In this document: positions 1 to 13,743 of the stretch, one piece after another
Layout of the letters: every line of letters starts with the position of its first letter
Position numbering within the stretch: the stretch's first letter is position 1
NCBI GenBank assembly: GCA_034440575.1
Contig: JAOTOL010000874.1
Coordinates: forward strand, 1 to 64,000
Source: Imbricaverruca yamaguchii
Lineage: Eukaryota > Arthropoda > Thecostraca > Neoverrucidae
Reading direction: 5' to 3'
DNA: 64,000 nucleotides
Translations under genes and position numbers: made by a program
The notes under the pieces: model-generated
Database searches by the model: none
Told to the model about the DNA's origin: nothing
The model's input: only the letters and a program-made list of their open reading frames with translations

Positions 1-3000
1 CAGGTATTGGCGGGAAATAACGTCGGGACATGAAACGAAGCGTGGCTGGTGTTATGGGCAGGTATTGGTGGCAAAAAAGTCGGAGACATGAAACGAAGCG
101 TGGCTGGTGTTATGAATAGGTATTGGTGGCAAAAAGCGTGGGAGACATGTACCGAAGCATGGCCAGTGTTATGAACAGGTATTGGTGGCAAATAACGTCG
201 GAGACATGAAACGAAGCTGGCTGGTGTTATGAACAGGTATTGGTGTTAAATAACTTCGGAGACATGTACTGAAGCATAGCTAGTGTTATGGGCAGGTATT
301 GGTGGCAAATAGCGTCGGAGACTTGCATTGAAGCGTGGCCTGTGTTATGAACAGGTATTGGTGGCAAATAACATCGGATACCTGCATCCATGCGTGGCTG
401 GTGTTATGAACAGGTATTGGTGGCAAATAACATCGGAGACCTGCACCCAAGCGTGGCTGGTGTTATGAACAGTTATTGGTGGCAAAGAACGTCGGAGACA
501 TGAACCGAAGGATGGCTAGTGTTATGGTCAGATATTGGTGGCAGATAGAGTTGTACCTTCTGTACCGAATCGTGGCTGGTGTTATGAGCAGGTACTGGTG
601 ATAGGTACCGTCGGAGACCTGCACCGAAGCGTGGCTGGTCTTATGAACAGGTATTGGTGGTAAATAGCGTCGGAGACATGTATCGAAGCGTGGCTGGTGT
701 TATGAATAGGTATTGGTGGCAAATAGCATCGGAGACCTGCATTGAAGCGTGGCCTGTGTTATGAACAGGTATTGCTGGCAAATAACGTCGGAGACATGAA
801 CCGAAGGATGGCTAGTGTTATGGGCAGGTATTGGTGGCAGATAGAGTTGGACCTTCTGCACGGAATCATGGCTGGTGTTATGAGCAGGTACTGGTGATAG
901 GTAGCGTCGGAGACCTGTACCCAAGCGTGGCTGGTGTTATGAACATTGGCAAGTATTGGTGGCAAAGAACGTCGGAGACATGTACTGAAGCATGGCTAGT
1001 GTTATGAACAGGTATTGGTGGCAAATAGCGTCGGAGACATTAACTGAAGCGTGGCCTGCGTTATCAACAGGTATTGGTGGCAAATAATGTCGGAGACATG
1101 AACCGAAGCATGGCTAGTGGCATGGGCAGGTATTGGTGGCAAATAACGTCGCAGACATGAACCGAAGCATGGCTAGTGTTATGGGCAGGTATTGGTGGCA
1201 AATAACGTCGGAGACTTGCATTGAAGCGTAGCCTGTGTTATGAACAGGTATTGGTGGCAAATAACATCGGAGACCTGCACCCAAGCGTGGCTGGTGTTAT
1301 GAACATGTATTGGTGGCAAATAACATCGGAGACCAGCACCCAAGCGTGGCTGGTGTTATGAACAGTTATTGGTGGCAAATAACGTCGGAGACATGAACCG
1401 AAGGATGGCTAGTGTTATGGTCAGGTATTGGTGGCAGATAGAGTTGGACCTTCTGTACCGAATCGTGGCTGGTGTTATGAGCAGGTACTGGTGATAGATA
1501 CCGTCGGAGACCTGCACCGAAGCGTGGCTGGTGTTATGAACAGGTATTGGTGGCAAATAGCGTCGGAGACATGTACCGAAGCATGGCTGGTGTTATGAAT
1601 AGGTATTGGTGGCTACCTCGAGATGCATTGAAGCATGGCTGGTGTTATGAACAGGCATTGGTGCCAAATAATGTCGAAGACGTGAACCGAAGGATGGCTA
1701 GTGTTATAGGCAGGTATTGGTGGCAAATAGCGTCGGAGACCTGCATTGAAGCGTGGCCTGTGTTATGAACAGGTATTGGTGGCAAATAACGTCGGAGACA
1801 TGAAACGAAGGATGGCTAGTGTTATGGTGGGGTATTGGTACAAATAGCGTCGGAGACATGCACTGAAGCGTGGCCTTTGTTATGAACAGGTATTGGTGGC
1901 AAATAACATCGGAGACCTGCACCAAGCGTGGCTGGTGTTATATATGAACAGGTATTGGTGGCAAATAACGTCGGAGACATGTACCGAAGCGTGGCTGGTG
2001 TTATGAACAGGTATTGGTGGCAAATAGCGTCGGAGACATGACCGAAGCGTGGCTGTGTTATGAACAGGTATTGGTGGCAAATAACGTCGGGACCTGTACC
2101 GAAGCGTGGCTGGTGTTATGAACAGGTATTGGTGGCAAATAGCGTCGGAGACATGCACTGAAGCGTGGCCTGTGTTATGAACAGGTATTGGTGGCAAATA
2201 ACGTCGGAGACATGAACCGAAGCATGACTAGTGTCATGGGCAGCTATTGGTGGCAAATAACGTCGGAGACATGAACCGAAGCATGGCTAGTGTTATGGGC
2301 AGGTATTGGTACAAATAGCGTCGGAGACATGCACTGAAGCGTGGCCTGTGTTATGAACAGGTATTGGTGGCAAATAACGTCGGAGACATGAATCGAAGCG
2401 AGGCTGGTGTTATGAACAGGTATTGGTGGCAAATAACGTCGGAGACTTGCATTGAAGCGTAGCCTGTGTTATGAACAGGTATTGGTGGCAAATAACGTCG
2501 GAGACATGTGCTGAAGCATGACTAGTGTCATGGGCAGCTATTGGTGGCAAATAACGTCGGAGACATGTACCGAAGCATGGCTAGTGTTATGAACAGGTAT
2601 TGGTGGCAAATAGCGTCGGAGACATGCACTGAAGCGTGGCCTGTGTTATGAACAGGTATTGGTGGCAAATAACGTCGGAGACATGAACCGAAGCGTGGCT
2701 GGTGTTATGAGCAGGTATTGGTGGCAAATAACGTCGGAGACATGAACCGAAGCGTGGCTAGTGTTATGAACAGGTATTGGTGGCAAATAACGTCGGAGAC
2801 ATGTACCGAAGCGTGGCTGGTGTTATGAACAGGTATTGGTGGCAAATAGCGTCGGAGACCTGCATTGAAGCGTGGCCTGTGTTATGAACAGGTATTGGTG
2901 GCAAATAACGTCGGAGACATGAACCGAAGGATGGCTAGTGTTATGGTCAGGTATTGGTACAAATAGCGTCGGAGACATGCACTGAAGCGTGGCCTGTGTT

Positions 3001-6000
3001 ATGAACAGGTATTGGTGGCAAATAACGTCGGAGACATGTACCGAAGCATGGCTAGTGTTATGAACAGGTATTGGTGGCAAATAGCGTCGGAGAAATGCAC
3101 TGAAGCGTGGCCTGTGTTATGAACAGGTATTGGTGGCAAATAACGTCGGAGACATGAACCGAAGGATGGCTAGTGTTATGGGCAGGTATTGGTGGCAAAT
3201 AACGTCGGAGACATGTACCGAAGCATAGCTAGTGTTATGAACAGGTATTGGTGGCAAATAGCGTCGGAGACATGTACCAAAGCATGGCTGGTGTTATGAA
3301 CAGGTATTGGTGGCAAATAACTTCGGAGACATGTGCTGAAGCATGACTAGTGTCATGGGCAGCTATTGGTGGCAAATAACGTCGGAGACATGAACCGAAG
3401 CATGGCTAGTGTTATGAACAGGTATTGGTGGCAAATAGCGTCGGAGACATGTACCGAAGCGTGGCTGGTGTTATGAACAGGTATTGGTGGCAAATAGCGT
3501 CGGAGACATGCATTGAAGCGTGGCCTGTGTTATGAACAGGTATTGGTGGCAAATAACGTCGGAGACATGAACCGAAGCGTGGCTAGTGTTATGGACAGGT
3601 ATTGGTGGCAGATAGAGTTGGACCTTCTGTACCGAATCATGGCTGGTGTTATGAGCAGGTACTGGTGATAGGTAGCGTCGGAGACCTGCAACCAAGCGTG
3701 GCTGGTGTTATGAACATTGGAGTATTGGTGGCAAAGAACGTCGGAGACAGTTTAGCGTCGAGACATGACTAGTGTTATGGGCAGGTATTGGTGGCAAATA
3801 ACTTCGGAGACATGAACCGAAGGATGGCTAGTGTTATGGGCAGGTATTGGTGGCAGATAACGTCGAAGACATTTACCGAAGCGTGGCTGGTGTTATGAAC
3901 AGGTATTGGTGGCAAATAGCGTCGGAGACCTTCATTGAAGCGTGGCCTGTGTTATGAACAGGTATTGGTGGCAAATAACGTCGGAGACATGAACCGAAGG
4001 ATGGCTAGTGTTATGGTCAGGTATTGGTACAAATAGCGTCGGAGACATGCACTGAAGCGTGGCCTGTGTTATGAACAGGTATTGGTGGGAAATAACGTCG
4101 GAGACCTGCACCGAAGCATGGCTGGTGTTATGAACAGGTATTGGTGGCAAATAGCGTCGGAGACCTGCATTGAAGCGTGGCCTGTGTTATGAACAGGTAT
4201 TGGTGGCAAATAACGTCGGAGACATGCACCGAAGCGTGGCTGGTGTTATGAACAGGTATTGGTGGCAAAGAGCGTCGGAGACATGCACTGAAGCGTGGCC
4301 TGTGTTATGAACAGTTATTGGTGGCAAATAACGTCGGAGACATGAACCGAAGTATGGCTAGTGTTATGGTCAGGTATTGGTGGCAGATAGAGTTGGACCT
4401 TCTGTACCGAATCGTGGCTGGTGTTATGAGAGGTACTGGTGATAGGTACCGTCTGCACCGAAGCGTGGCTGGTGTTATGAACATTGGAAGTATTGGTGGA
4501 AAGAACGTCGGAGACATGTACTGAAGCATAGCTAGTGTTATGAACAGGTATTGGTGGCAAATAACGTCGGAGACATGTACTGAAGCATAGCTAGTGTTAT
4601 GAACAGGTATTGGTGGCAAATAGCGTCGGAGACATGTACCGAAGCATGGCCGGTGTTATGAACAGGTATTGGTGGCAAATAACGTCGGAGACCTGCACCC
4701 AAGCGTGGCTGGTGTTATGAACAGGTATTGGTGGCAAATAACGTCGGAGACATGTACCGAAGCGTGGCTGGTGTTATGAACAGGTATTGGTGGCAAATAG
4801 CGTCGGAGACCTGCATTGAAGCGTGGCCTGTGTTATGAACAGGTATTGGTGGCAAATAACGTCGGAGACATGAACCGAAGCATGGCTAGTGTTATGGGCA
4901 GGTATTGGTGGCAAATAACGTCGGAGACATGAACCGAAGCATGGCTGGTGTTATGAGCAGGTATTGGTGCAAATAGCGTCAATAGCGTGGCCTGTGTTAT
5001 GAACAGGTATTGGTGGCAAATAACATCGGAGACCTGCACCCAAGCGTGGCTGGTGTTATGAACATGCATTGGTGGCAAATAGCGTCGGAGACATGCACTG
5101 AAGCGTGGCCTGTGTTATGAACAGTTATTGGTGGCAAATAACGTCGGAGACATGAACCGAAGGATGGCTAGTGTTATGGGCAGGTATTGGTACAAATAGC
5201 GTCGGAGACATGTACTGAAGCATGACTAGTGTTATGAACAGGTATTGGTGACAAATAGCGTCGGAGACATGCACTGAAGCGTGGCCTGTGTTATGAACAG
5301 GTATTGGTGGCAAATAATGTCGGAGATTGAAGCGTGGCCTGTGTTATGAACAGGTATTGGTGGCAAATAACGTCGGAGACATGAACCGAAGCATGGCTAG
5401 TGTCATGGGCAGGTATTGGTGGCAAATACGTCGGAGACATGCACTGAAGCGTGGCCTGTGTTATGAACAGGTATTGGTGGCAAATAACGTCGGAGACCTG
5501 CACCGAAGCGTGGCTAGTGTTATGAACAGGTATTGGTGGCAAATAGCGTCGGAGACCTGCATTGAAGCGTGGCCTGTGTTATGAACAGGTATTGGTGGCA
5601 AATAACGTCGGAGACATGAACCGAAGGATGGCTAGTGTTATGGTCAGGTATTGGTAGAAATAGCGTCGGAGACATGCACTGAAGCGTGGCCTGTGTTATG
5701 AACAGGTATTGGTGGCAAATAACGTCGGAGACCTACACCGAAGCGTGGCTGGTGTTATGAACAGGTATTGGTGGCAAATAGCGTCGGAGACCTTCATTGA
5801 AGCGTGGCCTGTGTTATGAACAGGTATTGGTGGGAAATAGCGTCGGAGACATGTACCGAAGCATGGCTAGTGTTATGAACAGGTATTGGTGGCAAATAGC
5901 GTCGGAGAAATGCACTGAAGCGTGGCCTAGTGTTATGAACAGGTATTGGTGGCAAATAACGTCGGAGACATGCACCGAAGCGTGGCTGGTGTTATGAACA

Positions 6001-9000
6001 GGTATTGGTGGCAAATAACGTCGGAGACATGAACCGATGGCGGTATTGTGCAGATAGTTGCCTTCTACCGAATCATGGCTGGTGTTATGAGCAGGTACTG
6101 GTGATAGGTACCGTCGGAGACCTGACCCAAGCGTGGCTGGTGTTATGAACAGGTATTGGTGGCAAATAGCGTCGGAGACCTCATTGAAGCGTGGCTTGTG
6201 TTATGGCACAGGTATTGGTGGCAAATAACGTCGGAGACATGAACCGAAGCGTGGCTAGTGTTATGAACAGGTATTGGTGGCAAATAGCGTCGGAGACATG
6301 CACTGAAGCGTGACCTGTGTTATGAACAGGTATTGGTGGCAAATAACGTCGGAGACATGTACCGAAGCATGGCTGATGCTATGAACAGGTATTGGTGGCA
6401 AACAACGTCGAGACATGTACTGAAGCATAGCTAGTGTTATGAACAGGTATTGGTGGCAAATAACGTCGGAGACATGTACCGAAGCATGGCTGGTGTTATG
6501 AACAGGTATTGGTGGCAAATAACGTCGGAGAATGAACCGAAGCATGGCTAGTGTTATGAACAGGTATTGGTGGCAAATAGCGTCGGAGACATGCACCGAA
6601 GCATGGCTGGTGTTATGAACAGGTATTGGTGGCAAATAACGTCGGAGACATGTACCGAAGCGTGGCTGGTGTTATGAACAGGTATTGGTGGCAAATAGCG
6701 TCGGAGACCTGCATTGAAGCGTGGCCTGTGTTATGAACAGGTATTGGTGGCAAATAACGTCGGAGACATGAACCGAAGGATGGCTAGTGTTATGGGCAGG
6801 TATTGGTGGCAGATAGGAGACCTTCTGTACCGAATCGTGGCTGGTGTTATGAGCAGGTACTGGTGATAGATACCGTCGGAGACCTGCACCGAAGCGTGGC
6901 TGGTGTTATGAACAGGTATTGGTGGCAAATAGCGTCGGAGACATGTACCGAAGCATGGCTGGTGTTATGAACAGGTATTGGTGGCAAATAGCGTCGGAGA
7001 CATGAACCGAAGCATGGCTAGTGTTATGAGCAGGTATTGGTGGCAAATAACGTCGGAGACATGAACCGAAGCATGGCTGGTGTTATGAACAGGTATTGGT
7101 GGCAAATAACGTCGGAGACATGTACCGAAGCGTGGCTGGTGTTATGAACAGGGTGGCAAATACGTCGAGATTTGAAGCGTGGCCTGTGTTATGAACAGGT
7201 ATTGGTGGCAAATAACGTCGGAGACATGAACCGAAGGATGGCTAGTGTTATGGACAGGTATTGGTGGCAAATAGCGTCGGAGACATGCACTGAAGCGTGG
7301 CTGGTGTTATGAACAGGTATTGGTGGCAAATAACGTCGGAGACCTGCACCGAAGCGTGGCTGGTGTTATGAACAGGTATTGGTGGCAAATAGCGTCGGAG
7401 ACCTGCATTGAAGCGTGGCTTGTGTTATGAACAGGTATTGGTGGCAAAAACGTCGGAGACATGAACCGAAGCGTGGCTAGTGTTATGAACAGGTATTGGT
7501 GGCAAATAGCGTCGGAGACATGCACTGAAGCGTGGCCTGTGTTATGAACAGGTATTGGTGGCAAATAACGTCGGAGACATGCACCGAAGCGTGGCTGGTG
7601 TTATGAACAGGTATTGGTGGCAAATAGCGTCGGAGACCTGCATTGAAGCGTGGCCTGTGTTATGAACAGGTATTGGTGGCAAATACGTCGGAGACATGAA
7701 CCGAAGGATGGCTAGTGTTATGGACAGGTATTGGTGGCAAATAGCGTCGGAGACATGCACTGAAGCGTGGCCTGTGTTATGAACAGTTATTGGTGGCAAA
7801 TAACGTCGGAGACATGAACCGAAGGATGGCTAGTGTTATGGTCAGGTATTGGTGGCAGATAGAGTTGGACCTTCTGTACCGAATCATGGCTGGTGTTATG
7901 AGCAGGTACTGGTGATAGGTACCGTCGGAGACCTGCACCTAAGCGTGGCTGGTGTTATAAACATTGGCAAGTATTGGTGCAAAAAACGTCGGAGACATGT
8001 ACTGAAGCATAGCTAGTGTTATGAACAGGTATTGGTGGCAAATAACGTCGGAGACATGTACCGAAGCATGGCTGGTGTTATGAACAGGTATTGGTGGCAA
8101 ATAACGTCGGAGACATGAAACGAAGCGTGGCTGGTGTTATGAACAGGTATTGGTGGCAAATAACGTCGGAGACCTGCACCCACGCGTGGCTGGTGTTATG
8201 AACAGGTATTGGTGGCAAATAGCGTCGGAGACCTGCATTGAAGCGTGTCCTGTGTTATGAACAGGTATTGGTGGCAAATAACGTCGGAGACATTGAAGGC
8301 ATGGCTGGTGTTATGGGCAGCTATTGGTGGCAAATAACGTCGGAGACATGAACCGAAGCATGGCTAGTGTTATGGGCAGGTATTGGTACAAATAGCGTCG
8401 GAGACATGCACTGAAGCGTGGCCTGTGTTATGAACAGGTATTGGTGGCAAATAACGTCGGAGACATGAACCGAAGCGTGGCTGGTGTTATGAACAGGTAT
8501 TGGTGGCAAATAACGTCGGAGACATGTACCGAAGTATGGCTGGTGTTATGAACAGGTATTGGTGGCAAATAGCGTCGGAGACCTGCATTGAAGCGTGGCC
8601 TGTGTTATGAACAGGTATTGGTGGCAAATAACGTCGGAGACATGAACCGAAGCATGGCTAGTGTTATGGGCAGGTATTGGTGGCAAATAGCGTCGGAGAC
8701 CTGCACTGAAGCGTGGCCTGGTGTTATGAACAGGTATTGGTGGCAAATAACGTCGGAGACCTGCACCGAAGCGTGGCTAGTGTTATGAACAGGTATTGGT
8801 GGCAAATAGCGTCGGAGACATGAACTGAAGCGTGGCTGTGTTATGAACAGGTATTGGTGGTGGTGTTATGAAAGGTATTGGTGGCAAATAGCGTCGGAGA
8901 CCTGCACCCAAGCGTGGCTGGTGTTATGAACAGGTATTGGTGGCAAATAACGTCGGAGACATGTTGAAGCATGGCCTGTGTTATGAACAGGTATTGGTGG

Positions 9001-12000
9001 CAAATAACGTCGGAGACATGAACCGAAGGATGGCTAGTGTTATGGTCAGGTATTGGTACAAATAGCGTCGGAGACATGCACTGAAGCGTGGCCTGTGTTA
9101 TGAACAGGTATTGGTGGCAAATAACATCGGAGACCTGCACCCAAGCGTGGCTGGTGTTATGAACAGGTATTGGTGGCAAATAGCGTCGGAGACCTGCATT
9201 GAAGCGTGGCCTGTGTTATGAACAGGTATTGGTGGCAAATAACGTCGGAGACATGAACCGAAGCATGGCTAGTGTTATGGGCAGGTATTGGTGGCAAATA
9301 ACGTCGGAGACATGCACTGAAGCGTGGCTGGTGTTATGAACAGGTATTGGTGGCAAATAACGTCGGAGACATGTACCGAAGCGTGGCTGGTGTTATGAAC
9401 AGGTATTGGTGGCAAATAGCGTCGGAGACCTGCATTGAAGCGTGGCCTGTGTTATGAACAGGTATTGGTGGCAAATAACGTCGGAGACATGAACCGAAGG
9501 ATGGCTAGTGTTATGGTCAGGTATTGGTACAAATAGCGTCGGAGACATGCACTGGAAGCGTGGCCTGTGTTATGAACAGGTATTGGTGGCAAATAACATC
9601 GGAGACCTGCACCCAAGCGTAGCTGGTGTTATGAACAGGTATTGGTGGCAAATAGCGTCGGAGACCTGCATTGAAGCGTGGCCTGTGTTATGAACAGGTA
9701 TTGGTGGCAAATAACGTCGGAGACATGTACCGAAGCGTGGCTGGTGTTATGAACAGGTATTGGTGGCAAATAGCGTCGGAGACATGCACTGAAGCGTGGC
9801 TGTGTTATGAACAGGTATTGGTGGCAAATAACGTCGGAGACCTGCACCGAAGCGTGGCTTGTGTTATGAACAGTTATTGGTGGCAAATAACGTCGGAGAC
9901 ATGAACCGAAGTATGGCTAGTGTTATGGTCAGGTATTGGTGGCAGATAGAGTTGGACCTTCTGTACCGAATCGTGGCTGGTGTTATGAGCAGGTACTGGT
10001 GATAGGTACCGTCGGAGACCTACCCAAGCGTGGCTGGTGTTATGAACAGGCATTGGTGGCAAATAGCGTCGGAGACCTCCATTGAAGCGTGGCCTGTGTT
10101 ATGAACAGGTATTGGTGGCAAATAACGTCGGAGACATGAACCGAAGGATGGCTAGTGTTATGGGTTGGAAAGAAGTGTTATGAACAGGTATTGGTGGCAA
10201 ATAACGTCGGAGACATGACCAAGCGTGGCTGGTGTTATGAACAGGTATTGGTGGCAAATAACGTCGGAAACATGTACTGAAGCATAGCTAGTGTTATGAA
10301 CAGGTATTTTTGGCAAATAACGTCGGAGACATGTACCGAAGCATGGCTGATGTTATGAACAGGTATTGGTGGCAAATAACGTCGGAGACATGAACCGAAG
10401 CATGGCTAGTGTCATGGGCAGGTATTGGTGGCAAATAACGTCGGGGACATGAACCGAAGCATGGCTAGTGTTATGAACAGGTATTGGTGGCAAATAACGA
10501 TGGAGACATGTACCGAAGCGTGGCTGGTGTTATGAACAGGTATTGGCGGCAAATAGCGTCGGAGACCTGCATTGAAGCGTTGCCTGTGTTATGAACAGGT
10601 ATTGGTGGCAAATAACGTCAGAGACATGAACCGAAGGATGGCTAGTGTTATGGTCAGGTATTGGTGGCAGATAGAGTTGGACCTTCTGCACGGAATCATG
10701 GCTGGTGTTATGAGCAGGTACTCGTGATAGGTACCGTCGGAGACCTGCACCGAAGCGTGGCCTGTGTTATGAACAGGTATTGGTGGCAAATAACGTCGTA
10801 GACATGAAACGAAGCGTGGCTGGTGTTAAGGGCAGGTATTGGTACAATTAGCGTCGGAGCCGGAGCGTGGTCTGTGTTATGAGCAGGTATTATTGGCAAA
10901 TAACGTCGGAGACATGAAACGAAGCATGGCTGGTGTTATGAACAGGTATTGGTGGCAAATAACGTCGGAGACATGTACCGAAGCGTTGCTGGCGTTATGA
11001 ACAGGTATTGGTGGCAAATAGCGTCGGAGACCTGCATTGAAGCGTGGCCTGTGTTATGAACAGGTATTGGTGGCAAATAACGTCGGAGACATGAACCGAA
11101 GGATGGCTAGTGTTATGGTCAGGTATTGGTACAAATAGCGTCGGAGACATGCACTGAAGCGTGGCCTGTGTTATGAACAGGTATCGGTGGCAAATAACAT
11201 CGGAGACCTCCACCCATGCGTGGCTGGTGTTATGAATAGGTATTGGTGGCAAAGAGCGTCGGAGACCTTCATTGAAGCGTGGCCTGTGTTATGAACAGGT
11301 ATTGGTGGCAAATCACGTCGGAGCCATGTACCGAAGCGTGGCTGGTGTTATGAACAGGTATTGGTGGCAAATAGCGTCGGAGACATGCACTGAAGCGTGG
11401 TCTGTGTTATGAACAGGTATTGGTGGCAAATAACATCGGAGACCTGCACCCAAGCGTGGCTGGTGTTATGAACAGGTATTGGTGGCAAATAGCGTCGGAG
11501 ACCTCCATTGAAGCGTGGCCTGTGTTATGAACAGGTATTTGTGGAAATATCGTCGGAGACATGAACCGAAGGATGGCTAGTGTTATGGTCAGGTATTGGT
11601 ACAAATAGCGTCGGAGCCATGTACCGAAGCGTGGCTGGTGTTATGAACAGGTATTGGTGGCAAATAGCGTCGGAGACATGCACTCAAGCGTGGCCTGTGT
11701 TATGAACAGGTATTGGTGGCAAATCACGTCGGAGACATGAACCGAAGGATGGCTAGTGTTATGGTCAGGTATTGGTGGCAGATAGAGTTGGACATTCTGT
11801 ACCGAATCGTGGCTGGTGTTATGAGCAGGTACTGGTGATAGGTACCGTCGGAGACCTGTACCCAAGCGTGGCTGGTGTTATGAATATTGGCAAGTATTGG
11901 TGGCAAAGAACGTCGGAGACATGTACTGAAGCATGGCTAGTGTTATTAATAGGTATTGGTGGCAAATAGCGTCGGAGACATGTACTGAAGCATAGCTAGT

Positions 12001-13125
12001 GTTATGAACAGGTATTGTTGGCAGATAACGTCGGAGACATGAAACGAAGCATGGCTGGTGTTATGAACAGGTATTGGTGGCAAATAACATCGGAGACCTG
12101 CACCCAAGCGTGGCTGGTGTTATGAACAGGCATTGGTGGCAAATCACGTCGGAGCCATGTACCGAAGCGTGGCTGGTGTTATGAACAGGTATTGGTGGCA
12201 AATAGCGTCGGAGACCTTCATTGAAGCGTGGCCTGTGTTATGAACAGGTATTGGTGGCAAATAACGTCGCAGACATGAACCGAAGCATGGCTAGTGTCAT
12301 GGGCAGCTATTGGTGGCAATCAACGTCGGAGACATGAACCGAATCATGGCTAGTGTTAGTGGCAGGTATTGGTACAAAAAGCGTCGGAGACATGCACTGA
12401 AGCGTGGCCTGTGTTACGAACATGTATTGGTAGCAAATAACGTCGGAGACCTGCACCCAAGCGTGGCTGGTGTTATGAACAGGTATTGGTGGCAAATAAC
12501 ATCGAAGATATTTACCGAAGCGTGGCTGGTGTTATGAACAGGTATTGGTGGCAAATAGCGTCGGAGACCTGCATTGAAGCGTGGCCTGTGTTATGAACAG
12601 GTATTGGTGGCAAATAACGTCGGAGACATGAACCGAAGGATGGCTAGTGTTATGGTCAGGTATTGGTACAAATAGCGTCGGAGACATGCACTGGAGCGTG
12701 GCCTGTGTTATGAACAGGTATTGGTGGCAAATAACATCGGAGACCTCCACCCATGCGTGGCTGGTGTTATGAATAGGTATTGGTGGCAAATAGCGTCGGA
12801 GACCTTCATTGAAGCGTGGCCTGTGTTATGAACAGGTATTGGTGGCAAATCACGTCGGAGCCATGTACCGAAGCGTGGCTGGTGTTATGAACAGGTATTG
12901 GTGGCAAATAGCGTCGGAGACATGCACTGAAGCGTGGTCTGTGTTATGAACAGGTATTGGTGGCAAATAACATCGGAGACCTGCACCCAAGCGTGGCTGG
13001 TGTTATGAACAGTTATTGGTGGCAAATAACGTCGGAGACATGAACCGAAGTATGGCTAGTGTTATGGTCAGGTATTGGTGGCAGATAAAGTTGGACCTTC
13101 TGAACCGAATCGTGGCTGGTGTTAT
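1..13125. repeat. Main 59-bp satellite array (left part)
   Basis: The whole interval is a head-to-tail array of a monomer of about 59 bp. On the plus strand a typical unit starts AACAGGTATTGGTGGCAAAT, continues AACGTCGGAGACATGAACCG and ends AAGCATGGCTAGTGTTATG. The array runs off the left edge of the window. Monomers differ by point changes and small indels; a common variant has GGTACAAAT in place of GGTGGCAAAT. A 60-bp variant containing GGACCTTCTG recurs irregularly. Because 59 is not a multiple of 3, translation cycles through all frames and gives many 60-125 residue open frames with motifs such as HQYLFIT; none is a gene. No transcript, centromere-protein box or other function can be read from the sequence. 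Confidence 0.97.
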
Positions 13126-13743
13126 AAAGTCAGTAAAGTCAAAAAGTGTTGAGACATTACTAAGGGCTGGCCCTCTGTGTCAAGCTGTAACAGAGTATTA
13201 GGAAAGTACATGTTCACATCTATCAATTCCAAACCCATGCAATCCCTCCACCTGTGCCACCACAGCCAATCTCATCAGTATGACATCGCAAAGGGGAAGT
13301 TGCCAAATCCACTGCTAGGTACACCCCATATAGTACAACATAATACTAGCATAATGTTATACCCTATCTAGCTAGTGAAAATACTCAATATCCCATGCAT
13401 CACAAGTTAGTATTCAAAAACAACATTTTCCTGTCTAAAAAATTATCCACCCTACTTTTAAAGACATTCAATGAGGGACTCCCCACTGCATCAGCAGGCA
13501 GCCTATTCCATTGGTCAACAACCCTTTGACTGAAGACCTGTTGTCGTTTAACTGTCCTGCACCTCATTTTGTCTAACCTGAATTGATGACCTATGGGATA
13601 CTCTAAACTGCAGAGCATCATTCAAATTGACCTGATCTAGCCCTCTAACAATTTTGTACATTTCAATCATGTCTCCCCTTAATCTCCTATACTTGAGTGA
13701 GTACATATCTAATGCATTAAGCCTTTCTCCATATTCTAAGTTA
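13126..13743 (-). mobile_element. 3'-terminal fragment of a CR1-like non-LTR retrotransposon inside the satellite
   Basis: This is the only interruption of the satellite. On the minus strand two overlapping frames encode the extreme C-terminus of a LINE ORF2 protein, downstream of the reverse-transcriptase core. The first (about 13,740 to 13,600) has RRLRGDMIEMYKIVRG; the second (13,621 to 13,400) has QWNRLPADAV and NVFKSRVDNFLD. Both strings are typical of CR1/L2/jockey-type elements. One frameshift near 13,600 separates them, so the copy is dead. About 270 bp of 3' UTR follow (13,400 to 13,126), ending in two tandem TGACTTTA-type units, as CR1 elements often end in short tandem repeats instead of poly(A). 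5' truncation fits target-primed reverse transcription. Assignment to CR1 rather than a sister clade is inference. Confidence 0.82.
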
